64,000 nucleotides of DNA from Sphaerospermopsis aphanizomenoides BCCUSP55. Lineage in GTDB: Bacteria; Cyanobacteriota; Cyanobacteriia; Cyanobacteriales; Nostocaceae. Positions within the stretch are counted from its first letter, which is position 1, and each line of letters begins with the position of its first letter. Both the position numbers and the translations under genes were made by a program. The stretch lies in NCBI RefSeq assembly GCF_001586785.1, contig NZ_LUFH02000007.1:1-64000 (forward strand), in the 5' to 3' direction. Shown piece after piece: positions 53,761 to 63,215 of the stretch. The notes under the pieces are model-generated. The model did no database searches. It was given only the letters and a program-made list of their open reading frames with translations, and was not told the DNA's origin.

Positions 53761-55023
53761 ATGTTAAAGTTTAATCGTCGTCAGTTTTTATGGCGTAGTG
53801 CTTTGATGTTAGCAACTACAACTAGTTATCATCAAGTAATAGCAGCAACAGCGAAAACACCAGGAGCATTAGAACCAACAAAATCTCCTCAAAATGTAAT
53901 TATTATTGGTGCGGGTATTTCCGGTTTAGTCGCTGCTTATGAATTAGTTGCTGCTGGCCATCAAGTGAGAATTTTAGAAGCTCGTCAGCGCACAGGAGGA
54001 AGAGTTTTAACTTTAAGAAATAAATTTAGTTATGGAGATTTTTTTGATGTTGGTGCTTGTAGAATTCCTTCTACTCATAATTTAACTTTTGCTTATACTC
54101 AACATTTTGGTTTAAATTTGAAGCCTTTCTATCCCAATAAGGGTTTATATGTATCTTTGAATAAAGGAAAAAGGACTTTATCATCATTGGATGAATTAGA
54201 AAAACAAAGGGAAAATTTAGCTAGAGCAACTACCCAAGTGGACAGGGTACAAAGATCAGTAGGAAAAATACAGGAATGGAAAAAAATAGATCAAGGTTTA
54301 GATTTATTACCAACTGCTTTTGCTAAGTCTTTAACAGGGAAAATTTATTTGGGAGATGCGGTTATTCGTGTGGAACAAAATTCTTTAGGAGTGAGAGTTT
54401 TTTGTCAATCAGGAAAGGTTTATTATGGTGATTGTGTAGTTTGTACTGTTCCGTTAACTGTATTAGAAAAAATTAGTTTTGATCCTGCTCTTTCTTCAGA
54501 AAAACAAACTGCTATGATTGGTGGTTATAATTATCGTGCTGCTACCAGAATGTTTGTAGAATATCCTGAAAGATTTTGGGAAAAAGATAATTTGAATGGT
54601 TGGGCAATGATTAGCGATCACCCTGAAGAACTATGGCAACCTACTTGGGATATTAATAGTAAACGTGGCATATTACACGGTTATCTAAAAGATAAAAGTG
54701 CCTTAGAAATGGATGCTTTAAAACCTGATGAAAGATTACGTAAATTACTACAAAGATGGGCAGAAATTCTCCCAGGAGCTAATCAATATCCAGTGAGAGA
54801 ATTTAATTATTCTTGGCATAATGATCCTTGGGTAAAAGCAGGTTGGGCTTATCCTACTATTGATCAAGAAGACAAATTATTTCAGGAAATTGGTAGGAGA
54901 GAAGGGAAAATATATTTTGCGGGCGAACATACTTCTGTAATTAGAGGATGGATACAAGGAGCATTAGAATCAGGAATTAAAACTGCTCAACAAATTCATA
55001 ATTCCGTACATTTATCGAGGTAG
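53761..55023 (+). CDS. Flavin-dependent amine oxidase
   Basis: 420 aa. Twin-arginine-like signal NRRQFLWRSALMLATTTS, then an FAD-binding Rossmann motif (IIIGAGISGLVAAYEL ... ILEARQRTGGRVLT), VGACRIPSTHN and the C-terminal FAD site YFAGEHTSVIRGWIQGALESGIKTA. It belongs to the monoamine/L-amino-acid oxidase family, giving an aldehyde or keto acid, ammonia and H2O2. It is probably periplasmic or membrane-associated via Tat. The substrate is unclear. It is intact within the region of decayed genes. Confidence 0.88.
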   Translation: MLKFNRRQFLWRSALMLATTTSYHQVIAATAKTPGALEPTKSPQNVIIIGAGISGLVAAYELVAAGHQVRILEARQRTGGRVLTLRNKFSYGDFFDVGACRIPSTHNLTFAYTQHFGLNLKPFYPNKGLYVSLNKGKRTLSSLDELEKQRENLARATTQVDRVQRSVGKIQEWKKIDQGLDLLPTAFAKSLTGKIYLGDAVIRVEQNSLGVRVFCQSGKVYYGDCVVCTVPLTVLEKISFDPALSSEKQTAMIGGYNYRAATRMFVEYPERFWEKDNLNGWAMISDHPEELWQPTWDINSKRGILHGYLKDKSALEMDALKPDERLRKLLQRWAEILPGANQYPVREFNYSWHNDPWVKAGWAYPTIDQEDKLFQEIGRREGKIYFAGEHTSVIRGWIQGALESGIKTAQQIHNSVHLSR

Positions 55024-55087
55024 TAATGTCAGTCAAAATTTAAAGGTCAAAAGTCTAGTATATCTCATAAAATCAACTATAATAAAT

Positions 55088-55396
55088 GTGTCAGAAAGAG
55101 CTAAAGTTGAACCGTGGGTAATTTTTGCTAATTCTACCCTTTCACCAGCTTTATTTATAGCAGAAAAACGGGAAAAAGAAATGCCCAGTTTACTGGCGGC
55201 ACTTAATCAAATTTTGCACCAACAATCATTTGTATTAAGTGAAAAACTCACTGGTGGATATATAGCAGTTGCTTACTATTTGCATTCTGCAAAATTACTC
55301 TTATCGGTCGATTATAGTCAATATCCTAGTATTGTTGCATATCTGGATAAAATATCAGCAAGACCAGCATTTAAAAATACTGTAGGCAATCGGTAA
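55088..55396 (+). pseudogene. Glutathione S-transferase, C-terminal half only
   Basis: 102 aa opening with GTG. The sequence ERAKVEPWVIFANSTLSPALFIAEKREKEMP ... YPSIVAYLDKISARPAFKNTVGNR matches the all-alpha C-terminal domain of bacterial GSTs. The N-terminal thioredoxin-like glutathione-binding domain (~80 residues) is absent, and the 64 bases after the amine oxidase do not encode it. The middle (SEKLTGGYIAVAYYL) lacks the usual FTVADVA text, further suggesting decay. Confidence 0.7.
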
Positions 55397-55627
55397 TTTG
55401 TGATTTTCTTAGAGGTAATAACTACCTCTTTACCACTTTAAAATTACTGTGATCTTCCTTTGCTTACTTTGCATAATTTGCGGTTAATTCAATCAAGAAT
55501 ATTTGGTAACTAAACCGTGACATGAGTAATTTAAATATTATCAATCCCCGATTTTTTCCAGAAGTTGGGTATCTGTTTTTGGATGTAATTTATGTTATAA
55601 TACCAACTAAGTTGGATTTAAAAAAAT

Positions 55628-57436
55628 ATGCCACAGGATTTATCACCCCTCTGGATATCGCTGAAAACTTCATTTTTAGCGACTTTTATCACCTTCTTTT
55701 TGGGTATCACTGCTGCTTACTGGATGTTGGGATATCGAGGTAAAGGGAAATCTATAATTGAGGGGATATTCGTTGCACCATTGATTTTACCGCCTACAGT
55801 TGTGGGTTTTTTACTGCTGCTATTGTTTGGTAAAAATGGTCTGGTTGGTAAATTGATGGAACCTTTTAACTTCACTGTAGTATTTACTTGGTATGGTGCG
55901 GCGATCGCTGCAACTGTGGTTTCTTTCCCTTTAATGTATAAAACTTCATTGGGCGCTTTTGAACAAATTGATGCTAATTTGTTACGAGTAGCGAGAACTC
56001 TAGGTGCTAAGGAATTTACAATATTTTGGCGAGTGAGTTTACCTTTAGCATTACCTGGAATTTTAGCAGGTGCAACTTTAGCTTTTGCCCGTGCTTTAGG
56101 TGAGTTCGGTGCAACTTTGATGTTAGCTGGTAACATTCCCGGACAAACGCAGAATATACCAATGGCGATATATTTTGCGGTGGAAGCTGGTGATATGAAT
56201 GAAGCTTGGTTTTGGGCAATTGTAATCGTGGCAATTTCTCTATCAGGTATTATTTTAACTAACTTGTGGCAAGAAAGTAAGCATAAATTTAGAAGCAAAG
56301 ATAAAGCAGAAACTAGGCAAATAGAACTAGAAAATCAATCCTTAGCATTACCTCTTACTTCTTCATCTGGCTTATTTCTAGACATTGAAAAAAAATTGTC
56401 AAGTTTCCATCTTCAAGTTGCCTTTAATACAGATAATCAACCTTTAGGATTGTTGGGTGGTTCTGGTGCAGGAAAAAGCATGATTCTCCGTTGCATTGCC
56501 GGGATAGAAACACCAACTAAAGGCAGAATAGTATTAAATGATAGAGTTTTATTTGATTCCGAAAAAGGAATTAATGTTCCTAGCCGTAATCGCCAAATCG
56601 GTTTTTTATTTCAAAATTATGCCTTATTTCCCCATTTAACAGTAGCGCAAAATATCGCTTTTGGCTTACCTAAAGAGTTATCTAATGGAAATATTAAATT
56701 AGAGGTAGAAAAGCAATTAATAGCAATGGAATTACAGGGTTTAGGCGATCGCTATCCTCACCAACTTTCAGGAGGTCAACAACAGCGGGTAGCTTTAGCT
56801 AGGGCGTTGGCCAGTCAACCAGAAGCTTTACTTTTAGATGAACCGTTTTCTGCCCTTGATACACATTTACGCAGTCAGTTAGAACAACAATTGACGGAAA
56901 CTTTAGCTGACTATTCTGGGGTGACTTTATTTGTTACACATAATATGGAAGAAGCATATAGGCTTTGTCCTAATTTATTAGTTTTAGAACATGGGAAAGA
57001 AGCACATCATGGTTCTAAATATGAAATTTTCCAGCATCCTGCAACTATGAATGTGGCTAAAATTACTGGATGTAAAAACTTTTCTCGCGCTGTTTTTGTG
57101 TCATCGCAAAAAGTTGAAGCTGTTGATTGGGGTTGTACTTTGGATGTTGTAGAATCCATTCCTAATCAATTATATCACATTGGTATTCGCGCCCATCAAA
57201 TTGTTTTTACCAATGACCCTAACCAAGAAAATACTTTTCCCTGTTGGTTAGTCAGAACCAGTGAAACACCCCACCGCATGACTTTATTTTTAAAGTTACA
57301 TTCTCCGGCGGAAAATATTCATGATTATCACTTGCAAGCGGAAGTTTATAAGGAAAAATGGGTGACAATTAAAGACCTACCTTTTCCTTGGTATGTACAT
57401 TTAGATCCTGTGAGGTTGATGTTGATGGAAGAGTAG
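55628..57436 (+). CDS. Molybdate ABC transporter fusion: permease ModB plus ATPase ModC
   Basis: 602 aa. Residues ~1-215 are a ModB permease with five to six membrane helices and the coupling segment EQIDANLLRVARTLGAKEFTIFWRVSLPLALPGILAG. Residues ~240-600 are a ModC-type ATPase: Walker A GGSGAGKSM, signature LSGGQQQRVA, Walker B LLLDEPFSAL, and a C-terminal regulatory domain. The fused form is common in cyanobacteria. It supplies molybdate for nitrogenase, nitrate reductase and molybdopterin enzymes such as the one at 44679. The binding protein ModA is not encoded nearby. Confidence 0.92.
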   Translation: MPQDLSPLWISLKTSFLATFITFFLGITAAYWMLGYRGKGKSIIEGIFVAPLILPPTVVGFLLLLLFGKNGLVGKLMEPFNFTVVFTWYGAAIAATVVSFPLMYKTSLGAFEQIDANLLRVARTLGAKEFTIFWRVSLPLALPGILAGATLAFARALGEFGATLMLAGNIPGQTQNIPMAIYFAVEAGDMNEAWFWAIVIVAISLSGIILTNLWQESKHKFRSKDKAETRQIELENQSLALPLTSSSGLFLDIEKKLSSFHLQVAFNTDNQPLGLLGGSGAGKSMILRCIAGIETPTKGRIVLNDRVLFDSEKGINVPSRNRQIGFLFQNYALFPHLTVAQNIAFGLPKELSNGNIKLEVEKQLIAMELQGLGDRYPHQLSGGQQQRVALARALASQPEALLLDEPFSALDTHLRSQLEQQLTETLADYSGVTLFVTHNMEEAYRLCPNLLVLEHGKEAHHGSKYEIFQHPATMNVAKITGCKNFSRAVFVSSQKVEAVDWGCTLDVVESIPNQLYHIGIRAHQIVFTNDPNQENTFPCWLVRTSETPHRMTLFLKLHSPAENIHDYHLQAEVYKEKWVTIKDLPFPWYVHLDPVRLMLMEE

Positions 57437-57445
57437 GTAGGAGTT

Positions 57446-57507
57446 CAGGAGTATGGCTAACGCCACGCTACGCTATCAGGAGTATGGCTTACGCCACGCT
57501 GCGCTAT
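57446..57507. repeat. Two 31-bp direct repeats
   Basis: Two copies (57446-57476, 57477-57507) starting caggagtatggct and containing acgccacgct, differing at a few positions. They contain the gctacgc-type dispersed palindrome. Located between modBC and the mltA 3' end. Confidence 0.8.
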
Positions 57508-57550
57508 CAGGAGTTCAGAAGAAAGAATGAATTTTTCTCCCTATTCCCTG

Positions 57551-57689
57551 TTCCCTATTTTTCAGTTTTTAACAATAAATAAAATAACTTCCCTATTTCT
57601 ATTCACTGTCACCTGTCACCTGTCACCTGTCACCTGTCACCTGTCACCTATTCCCTATTTCTCAGTTTTTAACAACAAATAAAATAACT
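57551..57689. repeat. Duplicated mltA tail flanking a heptamer array
   Basis: A 39-bp segment with the final codons and stop of mltA (57651-57689) is repeated at 57551-57589 with two differences, exactly 100 bases away. Between the copies lie six perfect tgtcacc units (57607-57648). Confidence 0.85.
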
Positions 57690-58968
57690 GTCCATTGCTG
57701 ACTGTAACACCTGCGCGATCGCCTGCGATGTCGCCAGTTCCTAAATAATAATCTACCCTACCCGCACCTTTAATTGCACCACCTGTATCTTGGTCTAAGA
57801 CATAACGGCTAACTATCCGATGTTCCAATTCACCTTTATTATTAGCAAAGGGAAAAGGTGCGCGAATTAAAGCTAAAGCACCAGGAGGCATTAAAGATTT
57901 ATCAGTAGCGATGGAACGTTCTGGTGTTAGGGGTACACCGACAGAACCGTGTGCTGGTCTACCGTTAGTTTCTCTAAAAAATACAAAACTGTTGTTACGA
58001 GGAAGATATATATTCAAATCTTGAGGATTTTTTTGAAAATACTCAAAAATTGTCGGCATTGTTACGCCATTTTCTGGTAGTTTTCCTGCCTCTATTAATG
58101 TTCGTCCCAAACTTTTATAATTATGCGCTGTATTCCCAGCATAACCTATACTTGTTTGCGTTCCATCTGTTAATTTTAATTTGGCAGAACCTTGAATTTG
58201 AATGATATAAGGTTCAAATCTGTCTCGAAACCAAAATAACTCTAAACCCTTTAACTTTCCTTTAGCACCTTGTAAACCATCTGCACCTTCTAATTCTAAT
58301 CTGGTGGGATGAGGTCTAGGCCAAGAACCTAAATTTGGTGGTAAGCGATAAACAGGATATTTAAATTCTTTGGTGGGTTTTCGACTAGCTAAATATAATG
58401 GTTCATAATAAGCTGTAAATAAAACTGTACCTTGACTGTCTCTACCTATAGATTGATAATAGACAAACTCTTTTTCTATAGCTGCTTGTAATTCTTGAGG
58501 AGAATTTGTTGTTAACACTAATTGGCGGAATCTTTGCAAACTGCCATAAACTCTATCTCTTGTAATTCCAGCAATTTTATATCTTTGATAAGCAGCCGCA
58601 GCCCTAGCAGTTCTTAAATATTTTAAACTTTGATCCATAGACTTGAGTAACGCCTTTTTATCTGCGGTTTTATCTTGAACACCACCATAAATTCTTTCAT
58701 CTAAACAAGAAGCATCATTTTCACAACAGCCAACAGGTAATCTTTGGACAAGTACAGGTGAATTTTTAGTGCTGTCAGTTTTCAAAGCAACTGGTAAATT
58801 CCACTTCGTTATTTGGCATTCTGGAGAAACGATATCTTGATTTTTTATAGCTGGATTTTTTATAGCTGGATTGTTTATTTCTGGATTTTTTATGGCTGGC
58901 ATTTCCAATAAAAAAATTGTCAAAAAAACGGGTAAACTAACAGTTGTATTAAATATTTTTTTCATCAT
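57655..58968 (-). CDS. mltA: Membrane-bound lytic murein transglycosylase A (MltA family)
   Basis: 437 aa. Signal-like N-terminus (VSLPVFLTIFLLEMP), then a repeat-derived linker of four PAIKN-like pentapeptides encoded by 15-bp units (58839-58898). The MltA domain (~160-340: VLFTAYYEPLYLASRK, FWFRDRFEPYIIQIQGSAKLKL) is followed by a 3D domain (RYVLDQDTGGAIKGAGRVDYYLGTGDIAGDRAG) with the catalytic Asp region. It cleaves peptidoglycan to 1,6-anhydro products in the periplasm. Its 3' end lies in a duplicated segment next to a heptamer array. Confidence 0.92.
   Translation of the reverse strand: MMKKIFNTTVSLPVFLTIFLLEMPAIKNPEINNPAIKNPAIKNQDIVSPECQITKWNLPVALKTDSTKNSPVLVQRLPVGCCENDASCLDERIYGGVQDKTADKKALLKSMDQSLKYLRTARAAAAYQRYKIAGITRDRVYGSLQRFRQLVLTTNSPQELQAAIEKEFVYYQSIGRDSQGTVLFTAYYEPLYLASRKPTKEFKYPVYRLPPNLGSWPRPHPTRLELEGADGLQGAKGKLKGLELFWFRDRFEPYIIQIQGSAKLKLTDGTQTSIGYAGNTAHNYKSLGRTLIEAGKLPENGVTMPTIFEYFQKNPQDLNIYLPRNNSFVFFRETNGRPAHGSVGVPLTPERSIATDKSLMPPGALALIRAPFPFANNKGELEHRIVSRYVLDQDTGGAIKGAGRVDYYLGTGDIAGDRAGVTVSNGQLFYLLLKTEK
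58839..58898. repeat. Four 15-bp tandem repeats within mltA
   Basis: Units gattttttatagctg (two exact, two with changes). On the coding strand each gives a five-residue unit of the PAIKN type. Frame is kept whatever the copy number. Confidence 0.85.
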
Positions 58969-59131
58969 TTTAAGGTGAAAGGCAAGAGTAATTAATTGTA
59001 AGTATTCAGACTTTTTAATTTCAGGAATGTTAGGGATTATCTGTTTATGTTCATTCTGGAAATTTTAATATTTCAGGTACATAGCTGATGGCTGACGGCT
59101 AACGGCTGAATGCTTACTACAAATTACGAAT

Positions 59132-60445
59132 TTATTCATTCATATTATGATATGTAGCAACAGCAGAAGGTGAAATGCGATTTAAATAACGGAAAATCCA
59201 ATATTTAAAAATGGTATCCAAAATCACGGGGAATGTAGCAATGAATAAAAAGATGAAATCTCGATTTGCTGGTAAACCCCAGTGTTTTGATATACCTTCC
59301 AGAATTACTTCCCAACCGTGGGGAGAGTGAAATCCTACAAAGATATCAGTAAACAAAATAATAATAAATGCTTTGGCGCTATCACTCAATCCATATACTA
59401 TATGATCAAAGAAATCTTTGAGAACAGAAATAGAAGACTTACTGATAAGTAACAGCCAAATAAAAGCAACTACTGAAAAAATATCGGCAAATACATTTTT
59501 AATCGCGTTGGCACTTGCACGCCGAAACTCCTCTGCTACTTCTTGGGCTTTCTCTTTCATCTGATTTTCTATAGCTTCAACGGATAGCGGCGGGGCATTA
59601 CTAATTAAATTTTCAAACCTGATTCTTTCTTCAAATTTTTGCAATTCTACCAATGCTTCCTCTTCCATTTCCTCATTAATAAAAATTTCCACGGTTTCCC
59701 CATTTCTAAAACGCTCAACCACCGGACCTACTACTACAGCTTTAGCTATTTGGTGAGTTAAAAGTGGTACTATTATTAATAACAATAGAAAGCGAATAGA
59801 TATAATTGTTCTTTTTTGCGTCTGGCGGAAATTCTGCACTACGTCTTGTTCAGAATTTGGATCTAATTCTACTTGGAGACGAGTGATGGTACTTAAAATT
59901 GACCGAGGTAAAACACCTGTAGTATCCGTTTTTCGTTTGGGTTTACTACCGTTGTTTGGCAATGATGATTTTGCTGTAATCGGTTGGGCAATAGCTCCAT
60001 TATCTGCTACAATTTTAGGTGGAGAAACTAAATTGACAGGAGTTGTTTCTAAATCATTATTTATGTATTTAGCAATGACTTGATCAATAAATTCTAGTTT
60101 CTCTAAAACTGAAGCTGGATTGGGATATTCTATCCCGGTTTTAGCGGCTGCTGCTTGCTTAGATTCATTAGAAAACCAACGGCTGGCTTTAAATTCTGTC
60201 AACCGCATTCGGACATTTTTTAATAATTTCTTTAACTCTGTCTGAAAATAATCCATGACACTACTACTGTACATAGCAGAGTCAGGGCATATTTTATTGC
60301 CATTAAAATGCTTGTCTTCGATTTCCTTAATCTTCAAAGCTGATTGATAAGCTTCTTCTAAAGAGCGTTCTGGTGTCAGTAAATACCATCTGTAAGCAGC
60401 TAGTAAAAAAGAGTAGATTTTTTGACTAAGCACAGAGTTTTTCAT
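59132..60445 (-). CDS. pxcA: Proton extrusion protein PxcA (CemA/CotA homologue)
   Basis: 437 aa, close to the usual ~440. An N-terminal hydrophilic region (SFLLAAYRWYLLTPERSLEEAYQSALKIKEIE) is followed by about four membrane helices (TIISIRFLLLLIIVPLLTHQIAK; VFADIFSVVAFIWLLLIS; AFIIILFTDIFVGFHSPHGWEVILE; FIFLFIATFPVILDTIFKYWIFRYLNR). The family is needed for light-induced proton extrusion and is homologous to chloroplast CemA. The protein acts in the plasma membrane, balancing pH and inorganic carbon uptake. Divergent from the helicase-like gene; about 175 bases separate the starts. Confidence 0.93.
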   Translation of the reverse strand: MKNSVLSQKIYSFLLAAYRWYLLTPERSLEEAYQSALKIKEIEDKHFNGNKICPDSAMYSSSVMDYFQTELKKLLKNVRMRLTEFKASRWFSNESKQAAAAKTGIEYPNPASVLEKLEFIDQVIAKYINNDLETTPVNLVSPPKIVADNGAIAQPITAKSSLPNNGSKPKRKTDTTGVLPRSILSTITRLQVELDPNSEQDVVQNFRQTQKRTIISIRFLLLLIIVPLLTHQIAKAVVVGPVVERFRNGETVEIFINEEMEEEALVELQKFEERIRFENLISNAPPLSVEAIENQMKEKAQEVAEEFRRASANAIKNVFADIFSVVAFIWLLLISKSSISVLKDFFDHIVYGLSDSAKAFIIILFTDIFVGFHSPHGWEVILEGISKHWGLPANRDFIFLFIATFPVILDTIFKYWIFRYLNRISPSAVATYHNMNE

Positions 60446-60621
60446 CGTCGATGAACATCCAACATGATTTGGTGATTATTGATAGCAGGGAACAGAGAAT
60501 AGGGTTCAAAGTTCTTTAGTAACTGATTTTTATGAACACTGTATTTTCGCATCCAACTGACAACCGCTATAACTTAAGTTAACGCAAAAGTTATACTAAC
60601 AAAAGTAGAAGGAGTTGATTT

Positions 60622-62805
60622 GTGGTTTCTGATTCTGTTTGGATTGTCGGTAGTAGTCGCAGCGGTAAGACGACTCGTTTGGCTTGGGAGTTTTGTCATT
60701 GGGTACAAATTGGCAACCAACACACAGAATTATTTTATACTAAAAAACCTCAGCAGCAGAAATATAAAAATACTATTAAAACCTCAAATCTTAGACAAAC
60801 AGAACCAGGGGTTTTGGTTTTAGCAGCGAATGATGATAATCGCCGCGTCTTAAGTGATCAAATTGTGGCTTTGACTTCAGGAAAATACCCAATTCGTGCT
60901 AAAACAACTTTGGGCTTTATTCAGGATGAAGTGATTTTATTCTGGCCGTTATTAATTGAATCTTTACAAATTAAAGCACAATTTCCTGTAAGATTGCGCC
61001 CTGAAACTGAGCAAGAATTAGCAACTAAACTGTGGCGTTCGCAACTAGATGCAGAAACTTTGCAACGTGCGGGAGTGAATGAGTACCGTCTAGTGAGGCG
61101 GATATTAGACTTATGGCAGTTAGCAGCTTATAGTGGTACATCTTGTGAAGAAATTGTTAAGATTTTGCAAACAGGTTTAGAGGAAACTGGCAATATTTTA
61201 GCACCAGAATTTTTCGGTTCTTTGCTGTTAAATTGGCGTAATTGGTGTTTAGAAAGGGGATTTTTGACTTATGCATTAATAACAGAACTTTACAACCACC
61301 ATCTATTAACTAATAGTAATTATCAGCAGCGGCTGATGCAACGATATCAAAGAGTAATAGCAGATGATGTGGATGATTATCCAGCCATAGCCCGGAATTT
61401 GTTTGAGTTTTTATTAGATAATGGTGCGATTGGGGCGTTTAGTTATAATTCTGAAGGGGCGGTGCGTTGGGGGTTGGGTGCAGATTCCAAATATCTACAA
61501 GGGTTAGCGAAACGTTGTCGGGTAGAAAATTTAGTTAGTCCCACTCAAAATAGTTTGGCCTATCAACTAACTACACAAATGGTAGAGTTAATCACCGAAC
61601 CAATGGCAATGTTAAGTTTACCAAAGTTTGTGCAGTCGATTCAAACTGGTTCTCGCGCTCAACTTTTGCGCGCCACAGCAGAAGAGGTGATTGGAGCGAT
61701 AAAATCAGGAATAGTTGCACCAGAAGAGGTGGCGATTATTGCGCCTGGTTTAGATGCGATCGCCCGTTATACTTTGATAGAAATATTAACTAAGCAAAAT
61801 ATTCTGGTTGAATCTCTCAATGACCAACTTCCTCTAATTAGTTCACCAGAGATAAGAGCTTTACTCACCTTACTAGCTTTAGTTTATCCTGGTTTGGGAA
61901 GATTGGTAGACCGAGATGAAGTTGCAGAAATGTTAGTTGTATTAAGTCGGAAAAAACCAACTTTAGAATTAGAAACTGTTTCAGAACTTAGCACTCAAAA
62001 TACAACACACAGTACCGATATAGATCCTGTCAGGGCTGGTTTAATTGCAGATTACTGCTTTGTACCCCATCCAGACAACCCCCACCTACTAGAAGTAAAA
62101 ACCTTTGAACGCTGGGATAGAATCGGCTATGCAGCCAGTAAAGCCTATGGTGAGATATTACAGTGGATAGAACAACAGCGATCGCAACTAGAAGAGGGTA
62201 TCATTGCTAGTCCCATTTCCCTATTATATCTAGCTATTCAACACTTTCTCTGCCAAAACAGCAGCCCCCCATATCAACAACTAGCCGCACTGCGAGAATT
62301 ATTAGAAACCGCCCAACATTACTGGGAAGTAGACACCAGATTAAAACCAATCGACCTACAACCGCCATCATCTACAACTGCGATTGCAGAATTTATTCAA
62401 CTCCTACGCCGTGGTACGATTACCGCTAACCCTTACCCCTTGCGTCCCATCGGTAATACCAGAAAAGCCGTCACCCTAGCCACCATTTTCCAATACCGTG
62501 CTAGTCGCAGAAATCACAAATGGCATTTTTGGCTAGATGCCGGTTCACCCCTCTGGGCTAAAGGTGGTGCAGCCACATTGTACGGTGCGCCTTTGTTCTT
62601 ACGGGATAGATTAGGCCAACCTTGGACAGCAGCAGATGAACAAGAAGCAGAAACGCAAAGGTTACGCCGCATTATAGCAGATTTACTTGCTCGTGTTTCC
62701 CAGAGAATTTATTTGTGTCACAGCAATTTAGCTGTAAATGGACAGGAACAACTCGGTCCCCTGTTACCTTTAGTTCATGCTTCTGGGGCGGTTAATATTT
62801 CCTAA
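60622..62805 (+). CDS. P-loop helicase-like protein (UvrD/AddB-like, 'recombinase family')
   Basis: 727 aa starting with GTG; AGAAGGAG lies a few bases upstream. Walker A GSSRSGKTTRLAWEF is at residues ~9-20, and VIADDVDDYPAIARNLFEFL near 245 resembles a helicase Walker B/motif II. Later segments (EEVAIIAPGLDAIARYTLIEIL; SPEIRALLTLLALVYPGLGR) recall motif IV-V regions of UvrD/RecB-type proteins. The Cys-cluster/nuclease end of AddB is not seen. Known in cyanobacteria as a conserved single-copy protein of uncertain role in DNA repair. A second overlapping 67-aa frame at 60620 is spurious. Confidence 0.75.
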   Translation: MVSDSVWIVGSSRSGKTTRLAWEFCHWVQIGNQHTELFYTKKPQQQKYKNTIKTSNLRQTEPGVLVLAANDDNRRVLSDQIVALTSGKYPIRAKTTLGFIQDEVILFWPLLIESLQIKAQFPVRLRPETEQELATKLWRSQLDAETLQRAGVNEYRLVRRILDLWQLAAYSGTSCEEIVKILQTGLEETGNILAPEFFGSLLLNWRNWCLERGFLTYALITELYNHHLLTNSNYQQRLMQRYQRVIADDVDDYPAIARNLFEFLLDNGAIGAFSYNSEGAVRWGLGADSKYLQGLAKRCRVENLVSPTQNSLAYQLTTQMVELITEPMAMLSLPKFVQSIQTGSRAQLLRATAEEVIGAIKSGIVAPEEVAIIAPGLDAIARYTLIEILTKQNILVESLNDQLPLISSPEIRALLTLLALVYPGLGRLVDRDEVAEMLVVLSRKKPTLELETVSELSTQNTTHSTDIDPVRAGLIADYCFVPHPDNPHLLEVKTFERWDRIGYAASKAYGEILQWIEQQRSQLEEGIIASPISLLYLAIQHFLCQNSSPPYQQLAALRELLETAQHYWEVDTRLKPIDLQPPSSTTAIAEFIQLLRRGTITANPYPLRPIGNTRKAVTLATIFQYRASRRNHKWHFWLDAGSPLWAKGGAATLYGAPLFLRDRLGQPWTAADEQEAETQRLRRIIADLLARVSQRIYLCHSNLAVNGQEQLGPLLPLVHASGAVNIS

Positions 62806-63215
62806 TAGGACTTAAATTTAACTATAAAGATGATTGCAATTACTTAAAAGTACTTGTTCAATGGCAGAATTAAAATTTTCTCGACCGCAGAATACCCAAG
62901 TACAGTAGACATCTGGTGAAAAGAATGTAGATACGTTTCATGGAACATCTCTACTAGGATAAGCATATTTAAATTCGGTCGATGCCTAGGGTCAATGGTG
63001 TGGTTTAGGTGCAATCAACACACAGAAGCCTTAGACGCAGATGGTAACGATCAACCAGCAGTCTTGACTCTCCTTGTTTTGCCAGATTTTTGAGCTAAAT
63101 ATATATAAAGTTTATTTAATTATTGTAAAGATTTGTGATATTTTGGTTGGGGAGCAAAACTGTAAGTCTCGCTCCACGTTGGGCCAGTTGAAAACTTAGT
63201 GAGGTATTCCTCTAT
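62806..63215. promoter_or_regulatory. Upstream region of ocp
   Basis: About 410 bases with no convincing gene. The promoter and leader of ocp should lie here. I cannot identify a specific light- or stress-responsive motif. Confidence 0.45.

Noticed and set aside
55717-56298. 193-aa minus-strand frame opposite modBC
   Set aside because: Antisense shadow of a clear ModB permease coding sequence.
57607-57648. CRISPR-like array
   Set aside because: The units are perfect contiguous 7-mers with no spacers; it is a heptamer tandem repeat.
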